Assembly: GCA_947644305.1 (NCBI GenBank)
Contig: CANRYS010000001.1
Location: 124,001 to 188,000 of the forward strand
Length of the DNA: 64,000 bases
Origin: an uncultured Roseburia sp.
GTDB lineage: Bacteria > Bacillota > Clostridia > Lachnospirales > Lachnospiraceae
Reading direction: 5' to 3'
Shown here: one piece after another, positions 36,257 to 43,923 of the stretch
Layout: every line of letters starts with the position of its first letter
Numbering within the stretch: the stretch's first letter is position 1
Translations under genes and position numbers: made by a program
The notes under the pieces: model-generated
The model's input: only the letters and a program-made list of their open reading frames with translations
Told to the model about the DNA's origin: nothing
Database searches by the model: none

Positions 36257-38509
36257 TTACATCCTTTCGTGGCAGGTTCTGGATATCACATCCATCTGCT
36301 GCTCTCTGGTCAGATCAATGAATTTCACGGCGTAGCCGGATACACGGATCGTAAAGTTCGCATACTCTTCTTTCTCCGGATGTTCCATGGCATCCATCAA
36401 CTTCTCCTTGCCAAAAACATTGACATTCAGGTGGTGGGCACCCTGGTCAAAATAACCATCCAGCACCTGAACAAGATTTTTCACCCGTTCCTCCTCTGTG
36501 TTCCCCAGAGCTCCGGGATTGATGGTCTGGGTGTTGGAGATACCGTCCAGCGCCTCTTCATAGGGAAGTTTCGCCACAGAGTTCAGTGAGGCCAGCAGAC
36601 CATTCTGCTCTGCACCATAGGATGGGTTGGCGCCCGGTGCCAGTGGCTCTCCCGCCTTTCTTCCGTCAGGAAGAGAACCAGTGGCCTTGCCATATACCAC
36701 ATTGGAAGTAATGGTGAGGATCGAAGTCGTAGGCTCCGAATCCCGGTAGGTATGGCAATTACGGATCTTGCCCATAAAAGTACGGAGAAGCCAGACTGCC
36801 ACCTCATCTGCCCTGGGATCGTCGTTTCCGTATTTCGGAAAATCTCCCTCCGTCTCATAATCTACAGCAAGCCCATCCTCATCCCGAATCACCTTCACCT
36901 TGGCATATTTAATGGCACACAGGGAATCTACCACATGGGAGAAGCCGGCGATACCGGTAGCAAAGGTACGACGCACATCCGTGTCGATCAGAGCCATCTG
37001 GGACGCCTCATAATAGTATTTATCGTGCATGTAATGGATCATATTCAGAGTTTCCACATAAGTCTGTGCCAACCATGTCATCATCTCCTCATATTTTTCC
37101 ATCACTTCCTCATAATCCAGGTATTCCGAGGTGATCGGACGGTATTTTGGTCCCACCTGCGTCTTATTCTTCTCGTCAATACCGCCGTTGATGGCATACA
37201 GAAGACATTTGGCAAGATTAGCTCTCGCCCCAAAAAACTGAATTTCTTTCCCTGTCTCCGTCGCTGATACACAGCAACACACCGCATAATCATCTCCCCA
37301 TACCGGACGCATCACATCATCGTTTTCATACTGTACCGAGCTTGTCTTAATGGAAATATAAGACGCATATTTCTTAAAGGTCTCCGGCAGATGAGAGGAA
37401 TAGAGCACCGTCAGGTTGGGTTCCGGGGACGGCCCCATATTTTCCAGAGTGTGAAGGAAACGGAAGCAGGTCTTAGTCACCTGAGAGCGCCCATCCATGC
37501 CGATGCCGCCCACATCCAAGGTAGCCCATACCGGATCACCAGAAAACAACTGGTTATAGGATTCAATGCGGGCGAATTTAACCATCCGGAACTTCATGGT
37601 CATATGATCCACCAGCTCCTGTGCTTCCTTCTCCGTCAAAGTGCCATTTGCCAGATCTCTCTCAATATAAATATCCAGGAAAGTAGAGACACGTCCCACA
37701 CTCATAGCAGCGCCGTTTTGTGTTTTAATAGCAGCCAAATAGGCAAAATACAGCCATTGAAAGGCTTCCTTGGCATTTTTCGCCGGCTCCGAGATATCAC
37801 AGCCATAGATCTCTGCCATCGCTTTCATTCCCTTCAGGGATTTGATCTGCTCCGCCAGTTCTTCTCGAATTCGGTAATCCTTGCTCCTCATGCTGCGCCG
37901 CTCACTGCCGGCAAAATCTTTTTCCTTCTCCTCGATCAGAGCATCGATGCCATACAGCGCCACACGCCGGTAATCTCCCACTATACGTCCTCTTCCGTAG
38001 GTATCTGGAAGCCCAGTCAGAATCTTGCTGTGACGCATCCGCTTCATCTCCGGGGTGTATACCTCAAATACCGCGTCGCTGTGTGTCTTGTGATAAGCAG
38101 TAAAGATCTCGTGGAGCTTTTCATTCGGCTGATAGCCATACATCGTACAGGACTGCTCCGCCATACGGATCCCGCCGTAAGGCATAAAAGCCCGTTTGAG
38201 CGGTTTATCTGTCTGCAGGCCCACGATTTGCTCCATGTCTTTCAGTTCCTCGCTGATGTATCCAGGACCATGAGAAGTCAGTGAGGATACCACTTCCGTG
38301 TCCATATCCAGCACCCCGCCCTTCTGGCGCTCTTCCTTCTGAAGTTCCTGCAGTCTTCCCCACAATTGATCTGTGGCCTCTGTCGGTCCCTCTAAAAACG
38401 ATTCGTCGCCATCGTAGGGTTTGTAGTTATTCTGAATGAAGTCACGCACATCGATGCCTTCCTTCCAAAGTCTTCCTGAAAATCCTTCCCACTGCTTAAA
38501 GTCTCTCAT
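36257..38509 (-). CDS. pflB: Pyruvate formate-lyase (formate C-acetyltransferase)
   Basis: A 750-residue glycyl radical enzyme converting pyruvate and CoA into acetyl-CoA and formate. The active-site cysteines lie in [20 protein letters not shown], and the C-terminal radical glycine in RVSGYAVKF. The start at 38509 ([10 protein letters not shown]) follows GGAGG by 5 nt; in-frame ATGs upstream overlap that site. It begins only 16 nt after the fabZ stop with no promoter visible between, so it appears to be the tail of the fatty-acid operon. Confidence 0.97.
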   Translation of the reverse strand: MRDFKQWEGFSGRLWKEGIDVRDFIQNNYKPYDGDESFLEGPTEATDQLWGRLQELQKEERQKGGVLDMDTEVVSSLTSHGPGYISEELKDMEQIVGLQTDKPLKRAFMPYGGIRMAEQSCTMYGYQPNEKLHEIFTAYHKTHSDAVFEVYTPEMKRMRHSKILTGLPDTYGRGRIVGDYRRVALYGIDALIEEKEKDFAGSERRSMRSKDYRIREELAEQIKSLKGMKAMAEIYGCDISEPAKNAKEAFQWLYFAYLAAIKTQNGAAMSVGRVSTFLDIYIERDLANGTLTEKEAQELVDHMTMKFRMVKFARIESYNQLFSGDPVWATLDVGGIGMDGRSQVTKTCFRFLHTLENMGPSPEPNLTVLYSSHLPETFKKYASYISIKTSSVQYENDDVMRPVWGDDYAVCCCVSATETGKEIQFFGARANLAKCLLYAINGGIDEKNKTQVGPKYRPITSEYLDYEEVMEKYEEMMTWLAQTYVETLNMIHYMHDKYYYEASQMALIDTDVRRTFATGIAGFSHVVDSLCAIKYAKVKVIRDEDGLAVDYETEGDFPKYGNDDPRADEVAVWLLRTFMGKIRNCHTYRDSEPTTSILTITSNVVYGKATGSLPDGRKAGEPLAPGANPSYGAEQNGLLASLNSVAKLPYEEALDGISNTQTINPGALGNTEEERVKNLVQVLDGYFDQGAHHLNVNVFGKEKLMDAMEHPEKEEYANFTIRVSGYAVKFIDLTREQQMDVISRTCHERM

Positions 38510-38525
38510 TTTTTCCTCCATTCGT

Positions 38526-38951
38526 TTAACCAATCATAAATTTTATCTCGGCCTCACATGCTGTCTTTCCATCCACCGTAGCCACAGCCCTACCAACTCC
38601 CATCGGACCTTTGCATTTGATGATTTCAGTCTCCAGGCGCAGTCTGTCCCCCGGTACGACCTGCTTTCTGAATTTCGCTTTGTCAATTCCGCCGAAAAAT
38701 GCCAGCTTTCCTTTGTTCTCCTCCAGGCTCAAGACAGCAACTGCTCCTACCTGCGCCAGCGCTTCGACGATCAGAACCCCCGGCATCACTGGTTTCTGTG
38801 GAAAATGTCCCTGAAAAAACGGCTCGTTTACAGTCACGTTTTTATAACCTACTGCCTTTACGCCCGGCTCCATCTCCTCAATACAATCCACCAGTAAAAA
38901 GGGATAACGGTGTGGAATAATTTCTTTGATACCATTTACATCTAATAACAT
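38526..38951 (-). CDS. fabZ: 3-hydroxyacyl-ACP dehydratase FabZ
   Basis: A 141-residue hot-dog-fold dehydratase of fatty-acid elongation. It contains [10 protein letters not shown] with the catalytic His, [20 protein letters not shown] with the catalytic Glu, and the end FMIG. The start at 38951 ([11 protein letters not shown]) lies 5 nt after AGGAGG. Between fabF and fabZ there are 145 bases with two hairpins instead of the accB gene usual in Firmicute fab operons. Confidence 0.96.
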   Translation of the reverse strand: MLLDVNGIKEIIPHRYPFLLVDCIEEMEPGVKAVGYKNVTVNEPFFQGHFPQKPVMPGVLIVEALAQVGAVAVLSLEENKGKLAFFGGIDKAKFRKQVVPGDRLRLETEIIKCKGPMGVGRAVATVDGKTACEAEIKFMIG

Positions 38952-39022
38952 GTCTGCCTCCTTCAATATATATCATAATTTTTTATCAAATACAAGTAAT
39001 ATATGACTGTCACAAAATGGCA

Positions 39023-39044
39023 AAAGGCACAAAAACGTGCCTTT
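39023..39044 (-). terminator. Hairpin between fabF and fabZ (possible partial terminator)
   Basis: AAAGGCAC/GTGCCTTT, 8-bp stem with a 6-nt loop, followed by TTGCC on the minus strand: a short T-run. A second, 20-bp palindrome centred on ATGGCGCCAT lies at 39058-39077. Together they may lower transcription into fabZ-pflBA. Confidence 0.5.
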
Positions 39045-39096
39045 CCCCTTTTCTTTCGCCCAATGGCGCCATCGGGCAAATAATTATTTTTTTAAA

Positions 39097-40335
39097 TCAT
39101 TCCTCATAAGCTTTAAAAATAAGCGTCGCATTGTGACCGCCAAAACCAAGGGAATTGGACATCGCAATCCTTACTTCTGTCTCGATTCCTTCACCCTTCA
39201 CACAATCCAGATCACATTCTGGATCTTGATTCACCAGCCCTGCATTGACATGCACATAATTCTCCATAATAGATTTCACGCAGGCGATCGTCTCTACCCC
39301 GCCTGCTGCACCCAAAAGATGGCCTACCATGGATTTGGTGGAGCTGACTTTGCACTGATATGCCGCTTCTCCCATAACCAGTTTGATCGCTCTCGTCTCA
39401 AAGAGATCATTCATATGAGTACTGGTTCCATGAGCATTGATATAGTCCACATCTTCCGGTTTGATTCCTGCATCCTTGATGGCAAATTCCATGGCCTTCG
39501 CCGCACCGCTTCCATCTTCCGCCGGAGAAGTAATATGATAGGCGTCATTGGTGGCGCCATATCCTTTCACCTCAGCATAAATCTTAGCACCGCGCTTTTT
39601 CGCATGCTCCAGTTCCTCGAGAACAACGATACCAGCGCCTTCTCCCATTACAAAGCCACTTCGGTCTACATCAAAAGGAATCGATGCCTTTGCCGGATCT
39701 GTCGACAACGACAGAGCTGTCATACTGGTAAATCCAGCTACCCCCAGTTCCGTGATCGCCGCCTCAGAACCCCCAGCGACCATCACGTCTGCCTCACCGT
39801 ACTGGATCGAGCGGAAGCCTTCACCGATACAATGAGTACCTGTGGCACAGGCTGTCACAATATTGATATTCTTTCCCTTTAAACCAAACTGGATCGCAAC
39901 ATTTCCTGCGGCAATGTTGGAGATCAGCATCGGGATCATCAACGGCGATACCCTGTTTGGTCCCTTATCTAACAACTTCTTATATTCCCTCTGAGTACAC
40001 TGGAGACTTCCGATACCGCAGCCCACACTGGTCCCAACCAGAAAAGGATCTTCTTTTTCCATATCCAACCCACTGTCTTCCAAAGCCTGTTTTGCCGCTG
40101 CCACTGCAAACTGGGCAAACCGCTCCATACGTCTTGCGGATTTGGGGTCCATATACTCCTTTGGATCAAAGTCCTTTACCTCAGCCGCCAGCTTTGCCTT
40201 GTAATCGGCAGTGTCGATCTGAGTCATCGGGCCAATGCCTACCACGCCCTTTTTAACATTTCCCCAGAATTCATCGACCGTATTTCCGATCGGTGTGATC
40301 GCTCCCATTCCAGTTATGACTACTCGTCTACTCAT
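39097..40335 (-). CDS. fabF: 3-oxoacyl-ACP synthase II
   Basis: A 412-residue thiolase-fold condensing enzyme of fatty-acid elongation. Catalytic triad: Cys in VTACATGTHCIG, His in INAHGTSTHMND, and His in SMVGHLLGAAGGVE. The N terminus RRVVITGMGAITPIGN and the C-terminal NSLGFGGHNATL are typical. Full length. It lies 38 nt after fabG in the operon. Confidence 0.97.
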   Translation of the reverse strand: MSRRVVITGMGAITPIGNTVDEFWGNVKKGVVGIGPMTQIDTADYKAKLAAEVKDFDPKEYMDPKSARRMERFAQFAVAAAKQALEDSGLDMEKEDPFLVGTSVGCGIGSLQCTQREYKKLLDKGPNRVSPLMIPMLISNIAAGNVAIQFGLKGKNINIVTACATGTHCIGEGFRSIQYGEADVMVAGGSEAAITELGVAGFTSMTALSLSTDPAKASIPFDVDRSGFVMGEGAGIVVLEELEHAKKRGAKIYAEVKGYGATNDAYHITSPAEDGSGAAKAMEFAIKDAGIKPEDVDYINAHGTSTHMNDLFETRAIKLVMGEAAYQCKVSSTKSMVGHLLGAAGGVETIACVKSIMENYVHVNAGLVNQDPECDLDCVKGEGIETEVRIAMSNSLGFGGHNATLIFKAYEE

Positions 40336-40373
40336 TGAATTTAATCCTCCTAAATCATAATGCTTCCATCTTT

Positions 40374-41117
40374 TTACATCGCAATACCGCCATCTACACA
40401 GAGTACCTGGCCGGTTATGTATTTTGCCTTATCCGAAGCAAGAAATACCACTGCCTCTGCAATATCCTCTACCTGTCCAAATTTTCCAAGAGGAATCGTG
40501 GCCACAGCCGCTTCCTTCACCGAATCGGACAACACCTCTGTCATCTCCGTCTCCACAAATCCCGGTGCAACTGCATTCACCGTGATATTCCTGGAGGCCA
40601 GCTCCTTCGCTGCCGCCTTGGTCAGACCGATCACTCCGGCTTTCGACGCCGAATAATTTGCCTGTCCCATATTTCCTGTCACGCCGGAGACAGAAGCAAT
40701 ATTTATGATCCGCCCGCTCCTCTGCTTCATCATCGGGCGGGTCACAAATTTAACACCGTGGAACGTTCCCGCCAAATTGGTCTGGATCACACTCTGAAAC
40801 TCCTGCTCTGACATTTTCATAATGAGATTATCCTTTGTAATTCCTGCATTGTTTACAAGAATATCAATTCTGCCATACTCTTTGACGATGCCGGCATAGA
40901 ACTCCTTCGCCGCCTCAAAATCACTGACGTTACACTGAATCGACACCGCTTTTCCTCCGGCTGCCGTGATGGTATCCACCACCTCTGCGGCGCGATCCGC
41001 CGAACCATTGTAATTAACGACCACCATGGCACCTTCTCTGGCCAGAGCCAGGGCAATACCTCTTCCGATGCCTCTTCCTGCCCCGGTCACTACTGCAATC
41101 TTATCTTCTAATAACAT
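40374..41117 (-). CDS. fabG: 3-oxoacyl-ACP reductase
   Basis: A 247-residue short-chain dehydrogenase using NADPH. The cofactor motif TGAGRGIGRGIA lies at the N terminus, NNAGITKDN follows, then the catalytic Ser in IASVSGVTGN and Tyr/Lys in YSASKAG; the end VLCVDGGIAM is typical. The start at 41117 (MLLEDKIAVV) has GGAGG 5 nt upstream. A longer in-frame reading (to 41201) runs through a hairpin segment and is unlikely. Confidence 0.97.
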   Translation of the reverse strand: MLLEDKIAVVTGAGRGIGRGIALALAREGAMVVVNYNGSADRAAEVVDTITAAGGKAVSIQCNVSDFEAAKEFYAGIVKEYGRIDILVNNAGITKDNLIMKMSEQEFQSVIQTNLAGTFHGVKFVTRPMMKQRSGRIINIASVSGVTGNMGQANYSASKAGVIGLTKAAAKELASRNITVNAVAPGFVETEMTEVLSDSVKEAAVATIPLGKFGQVEDIAEAVVFLASDKAKYITGQVLCVDGGIAM

Positions 41118-41119
41118 AT

Positions 41120-41214
41120 TTCCTCCATTTGCGCACGCTTTTTGTGCATTACACAAGTTTGGGCGTACGCACACAAACTTGCAGAGTGAAAAAATTTTCA
41201 CTCTTCCTCCATTT
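41120..41214. mobile_element. Hairpin segment flanked by an 11-bp direct repeat at the fabG ribosome site
   Basis: TTCCTCCATTT occurs at 41120-41130 and 41204-41214; on the minus strand both carry GGAGGAA, and the first is the fabG ribosome site. Between them are a perfect 20-bp palindrome of the GAGTGAAAA/TTTTCACTC type (41184-41203) and an 8-bp stem CAAGTTTG/CAAACTTG (41154-41161 with 41174-41181). The layout matches the segment at 26761-26928: outer GTGAAAAAT-type hairpin next to the distal repeat. Insertion with target duplication is inferred. Confidence 0.55.
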
Positions 41215-41240
41215 CTTCGCTGCTGCCCTTAGCCAACAAT

Positions 41241-42173
41241 TTATGCCAGGGCCTCAAACAGTGCATCCATCTCTGCGATCGTTCCCACACTATATGTAGT
41301 CAGCTCTTTTCCAATAGCTTTGCCGATCTTCTTATTAAAGCCCGCAAGGGTACGTCCTGGTCCGATCTCAATAAATGTATCCACACCATCTGCCGACATG
41401 GTTTCTACTGACTGCTGCCAGCGCACGGATGAGGACACCTGTCTTACCAGCAGAGGTTGGATGTTCGCCTGCTCTGTCACATAACCCGCTGTCACATTTG
41501 CCACATAGGGGATCTTCGGTGCACTGATCTCGATTTCATTCAGAACAGCCTCCAGTTTTGTTCCTGCTCCTTTCAAAAGATCCGAGTGAAATGGTCCACT
41601 GACATTTAGCATAACCGTTCTCTTGGCGCCGGCTTCCTTGCATTTCGCAGCACCGACTTCCACCGCCTCTTTCTTTCCGGAAATAACGATCTGCCCTGGG
41701 CAATTATAATTTGCCACCTGAACCTGATCAATGCCCTCGATCGCTTTCTCGATCTGTGGTGCATCCAGTCCCATAACCGCAGCCATGCCACCTACGCCGG
41801 TGGGAACTTCTTCCTGCATATAAATACCGCGTTTGCGGACAGCTTTCGCCGCGTCGATATAATTCATGGAATCCGCTGCCACGAGGGCACAGTATTCACC
41901 GAGACTGAGTCCCGCTGCCACATCCGGCTTCAGACCTTTGTCTCTCAGAACTTCCATGATCGCCACACTGGTGGTCAGAAGTGCCACCTGTGTAAACTCT
42001 GTTATATTAATATCATCATTTTCCTCAAAACAGAGGGCTTTCAGATCCAGTCCTACCGCTTCCCCTGCCTGATCAAATATTTCTTTCGCAATCGGAGAAT
42101 ACTCATAAAATTCCTTTCCCATTCCAACCTTTTGTGCACCCTGTCCGGGAAATACGAATGCAATCTTACCCAT
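41241..42173 (-). CDS. fabD: Malonyl-CoA:ACP transacylase
   Basis: A 310-residue acyltransferase that loads malonyl onto ACP. FVFPGQGAQKVGMG lies at the N terminus, the nucleophile in AGLSLGEYCAL, and the catalytic His in SGPFHSDLLKGAG. The start at 42173 (MGKIAFVFPG) has GGAGGAAAG upstream. In related operons the enoyl reductase gene fabK often lies between acpP and fabD; here that position holds only hairpins. Confidence 0.96.
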   Translation of the reverse strand: MGKIAFVFPGQGAQKVGMGKEFYEYSPIAKEIFDQAGEAVGLDLKALCFEENDDINITEFTQVALLTTSVAIMEVLRDKGLKPDVAAGLSLGEYCALVAADSMNYIDAAKAVRKRGIYMQEEVPTGVGGMAAVMGLDAPQIEKAIEGIDQVQVANYNCPGQIVISGKKEAVEVGAAKCKEAGAKRTVMLNVSGPFHSDLLKGAGTKLEAVLNEIEISAPKIPYVANVTAGYVTEQANIQPLLVRQVSSSVRWQQSVETMSADGVDTFIEIGPGRTLAGFNKKIGKAIGKELTTYSVGTIAEMDALFEALA

Positions 42174-42245
42174 AACTCTCTTTCCTCCATAAACCATTAT
42201 TATTTCTTAATTTCTCACTCTGTGGCGCCGTCGAGCTAACTAAAG

Positions 42246-42517
42246 AACTGTTAAGAAATAACTTTAAAATAGTGCGTAGGATTTTTCTTCGAGAGTGCCG
42301 CTCGAAAAATCAGGCGCATAGCGGGCTATGTAACTAATTTTTGAGTGGTGCTATCAGAAGAAAAGATAAGCAATACTAAAAGTTATTTTTGAACAGTTCC
42401 TAGCATCAACACCATGCAGCATTCCTTTTGCTGATGGTGTTACAAAATCCCCATATTTTGAAATGGTGGCTGCCGATAAGCATTTATCAGCAACCACACC
42501 ATTTCTCACATTTTGTA
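42246..42517. repeat. Array of three large hairpins between acpP and fabD
   Basis: The 423-base gap has no gene. Hairpin 1 spans 42246-42398: a long imperfect outer stem (about 28 bp; AACTGTT with AACAGTT at its base) enclosing smaller stems such as TTCGAG/CTCGAA and CATAGC/GCTATG. Hairpin 2 is 42408-42441 (about 13 bp, AACACCAT/ATGGTGTT). Hairpin 3 is 42441-42517, with TACAAAAT/ATTTTGTA outside and AAATGGTG-type pairs inside. None has a clear T-run. They could uncouple acpP from fabD transcription or be a repeat element. Confidence 0.65.
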
Positions 42518-42596
42518 AATCACATTAAGATGCAAGCAGTCCGCCACACCCATTCCAACTCGCTCAAACGGGTAGGCCAAACGAAAGATGTAGCAA

Positions 42597-42827
42597 TTAT
42601 TCTACACCCTTCTCCTTTAAGAAATTAATTACATCACCTACAGTATTAATGCTTTCCAGATCATCTGTAGGGATCTCAACATCATACTCTTCCTCAAGAG
42701 CCATGATCAATTCATAAAGATCCAGAGAATCTGCTCCTAAATCATCTTTGAAAGAAGAAGCCTCTGTGATGCTGTCTGCATCCACGCTCAACTGGTCTGC
42801 GATAAGTTCCTGCATTTTTTCTAACAT
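42597..42827 (-). CDS. acpP: Acyl carrier protein
   Basis: A 76-residue acidic four-helix protein. The phosphopantetheine Ser lies in [19 protein letters not shown], followed by VEIPTDD and a C-terminal [13 protein letters not shown]. It carries growing acyl chains for FabD/G/F/Z encoded downstream. It has a strong promoter (42945-42973) and the ribosome site AAGGAG. The hairpin array after it probably allows higher expression than the enzymes. Confidence 0.96.
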   Translation of the reverse strand: MLEKMQELIADQLSVDADSITEASSFKDDLGADSLDLYELIMALEEEYDVEIPTDDLESINTVGDVINFLKEKGVE

Positions 42828-42922
42828 GATTATTTCTCCTTTTTCCTAGCCTGCCAGATCCATGAACCAACTCCCTCGGCATTATGTAGGTCTCAGCAGA
42901 CTAAATATTATTTTCAATTTTC

Positions 42923-42935
42923 CTCAACAATTGAG
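42923..42935. promoter_or_regulatory. Palindrome at the acpP transcription start (possible operator)
   Basis: CTCAA-CAA-TTGAG, 5-bp arms, lies about 10 bp downstream of the acpP -10 box. Position suits a repressor of fatty-acid genes, but it matches neither the FapR nor the FabT consensus that I know. Confidence 0.3.
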
Positions 42936-42944
42936 TTATTCAGT

Positions 42945-42973
42945 ATTTTACAGTATCTTATGTTGTTTGTCAA
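42945..42973 (-). promoter_or_regulatory. Sigma-A promoter of the acpP-fab operon
   Basis: Consensus TTGACA (42968-42973), 17-bp spacer, TAAAAT (42945-42950). The rest of the 42828-43092 stretch shows no gene. Confidence 0.85.
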
Positions 42974-43092
42974 CCCCGCCACAGCCGGATTTTTCCAAGA
43001 AAAAAAGGCCGCTACCAGGACCTATCTTCCTTTTTTCATGATAGCCGGATCACATAAATCATTTGGCAGCATCAGGCTAAGGAAAAACAAAA

Positions 43093-43129
43093 AACACCTC
43101 AGAACACACAATACGATTCTGAGGTGTTT
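43093..43129 (-). terminator. Intrinsic terminator of tRNA-Thr
   Basis: Perfect 12-bp stem AACACCTCAGAA/TTCTGAGGTGTT with a 13-nt loop, followed by TTTTTG on the minus strand, about 20 bp after the tRNA. Confidence 0.9.
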
Positions 43130-43146
43130 GGCACTCTTTAACCATA

Positions 43147-43219
43147 AGCTTCGAAAGGGACTTGAACCCTCGACCCCTTCATTACGAGTGAAGTGCTCTA
43201 CCGACTGAGCTATCGAAGC
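43147..43219 (-). tRNA. tRNA-Thr (anticodon CGU)
   Basis: A full cloverleaf on the minus strand: 7-bp acceptor GCTTCGA/TCGAAGC, D-arm GCTC/GAGC with AGTCGGTA loop, anticodon stem CTTCA/TGAAG around CTCGTAA (anticodon CGT for ACG), T-arm with TTCAAGT loop, discriminator T. CCA is not encoded. It is a single tRNA with its own promoter and terminator. Confidence 0.96.
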
Positions 43220-43239
43220 GTAACAACTTAACCTAGAAT

Positions 43240-43268
43240 ATTATAACTAACTTTTCCTATTTTGTAAA
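43240..43268 (-). promoter_or_regulatory. Sigma-A promoter of tRNA-Thr
   Basis: TTTACA (43263-43268), 17-bp spacer, TATAAT (43240-43245), 20 bp upstream of the tRNA. Confidence 0.8.
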
Positions 43269-43343
43269 GTACTATTTAGGAATATTATAGTTTTTTTATA
43301 AACTTTTTTTATTATATACATTTTATTCGAACTGAAACTGTTG

Positions 43344-43349
43344 TATAAT
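43344..43349 (+). promoter_or_regulatory. Candidate -10 box of the small membrane protein gene
   Basis: TATAAT on the plus strand without a good -35 box. It gives a leader of about 105 nt, containing CGCCATTGAGCTAAGGT and a run TTTTTTAGGGGGG of unknown role, before the ORF at 43460. Confidence 0.4.
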
Positions 43350-43459
43350 AGAGTCAGCTTAAAGGCACAGACAAAATCAGACTTTCATTATAACACGCCA
43401 TTGAGCTAAGGTAGTCATTAAGGTTTTTTAGGGGGGAATTTTTGGAGGACAACTGAAAT

Positions 43460-43756
43460 ATGGGAAATACATTTAAAAATAGTGTGGGATATTTCATACA
43501 AAAACACTCGATCAAAGAATGTATCATATTGATTCTTCAGATTAGCATCACCATAACTATTCTTGCTCTGGCAGTACTGGGACTTGACAATATTCTTCCG
43601 ATCACTACTACAAACACCGTAGACTTGGTATTGCTGGCTCTTCTGTGTATCATTTGCGGAATCCGCTTTGTTCCGAACCGCATCGTATATGCTGTGATTT
43701 ACTTCGTGGTGGCCGCGGTGATCTGCGGTGTTTTTATAGCCAGTTTTTTTCTATAG
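43460..43756 (+). CDS. Small integral membrane protein, unknown function
   Basis: A 98-residue protein with three predicted membrane helices (about 22-44, 53-70, 75-97) and a short basic N terminus. GGAGG lies 9 nt upstream of the ATG, and a strong terminator follows, so it is a single-gene unit. The shape resembles PsiE-type or phage-shock-like small membrane proteins, but I cannot assign a family. Confidence 0.7.
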   Translation: MGNTFKNSVGYFIQKHSIKECIILILQISITITILALAVLGLDNILPITTTNTVDLVLLALLCIICGIRFVPNRIVYAVIYFVVAAVICGVFIASFFL

Positions 43757-43800
43757 TATAATCTGCTGGGCTGTCATCAATTGCAGATTACATGATTTCA

Positions 43801-43845
43801 AAATCCCCCGGCCACTGTCTCAGACAGTTCCGGAGGATTTTTTAT
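43801..43845 (+). terminator. Intrinsic terminator after the small membrane protein
   Basis: Long stem AATCC.CCGG..ACTGT with ACAGT.CCGG.GGATT, followed by TTTTTATTTTT on the plus strand. Confidence 0.85.
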
Positions 43846-43923
43846 TTTTGCGCTTCACGAACACAATTTTTCATGCGAAGCGTACACTCTTAATTTACAC
43901 CAATGAAGTTTTCATTCTGAGAC

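Noticed and set aside
38967-38995. Promoter TTGTAT-N17-TATATA directly before fabZ
   Set aside because: The predicted transcription start would fall inside the fabZ ribosome site, leaving no usable leader.
43350-43459. Riboswitch (c-di-GMP type) in the leader of the small membrane protein
   Set aside because: The stretch has AAAGGCACAGAC and a G-run, but lacks the conserved paired blocks of any class I know.
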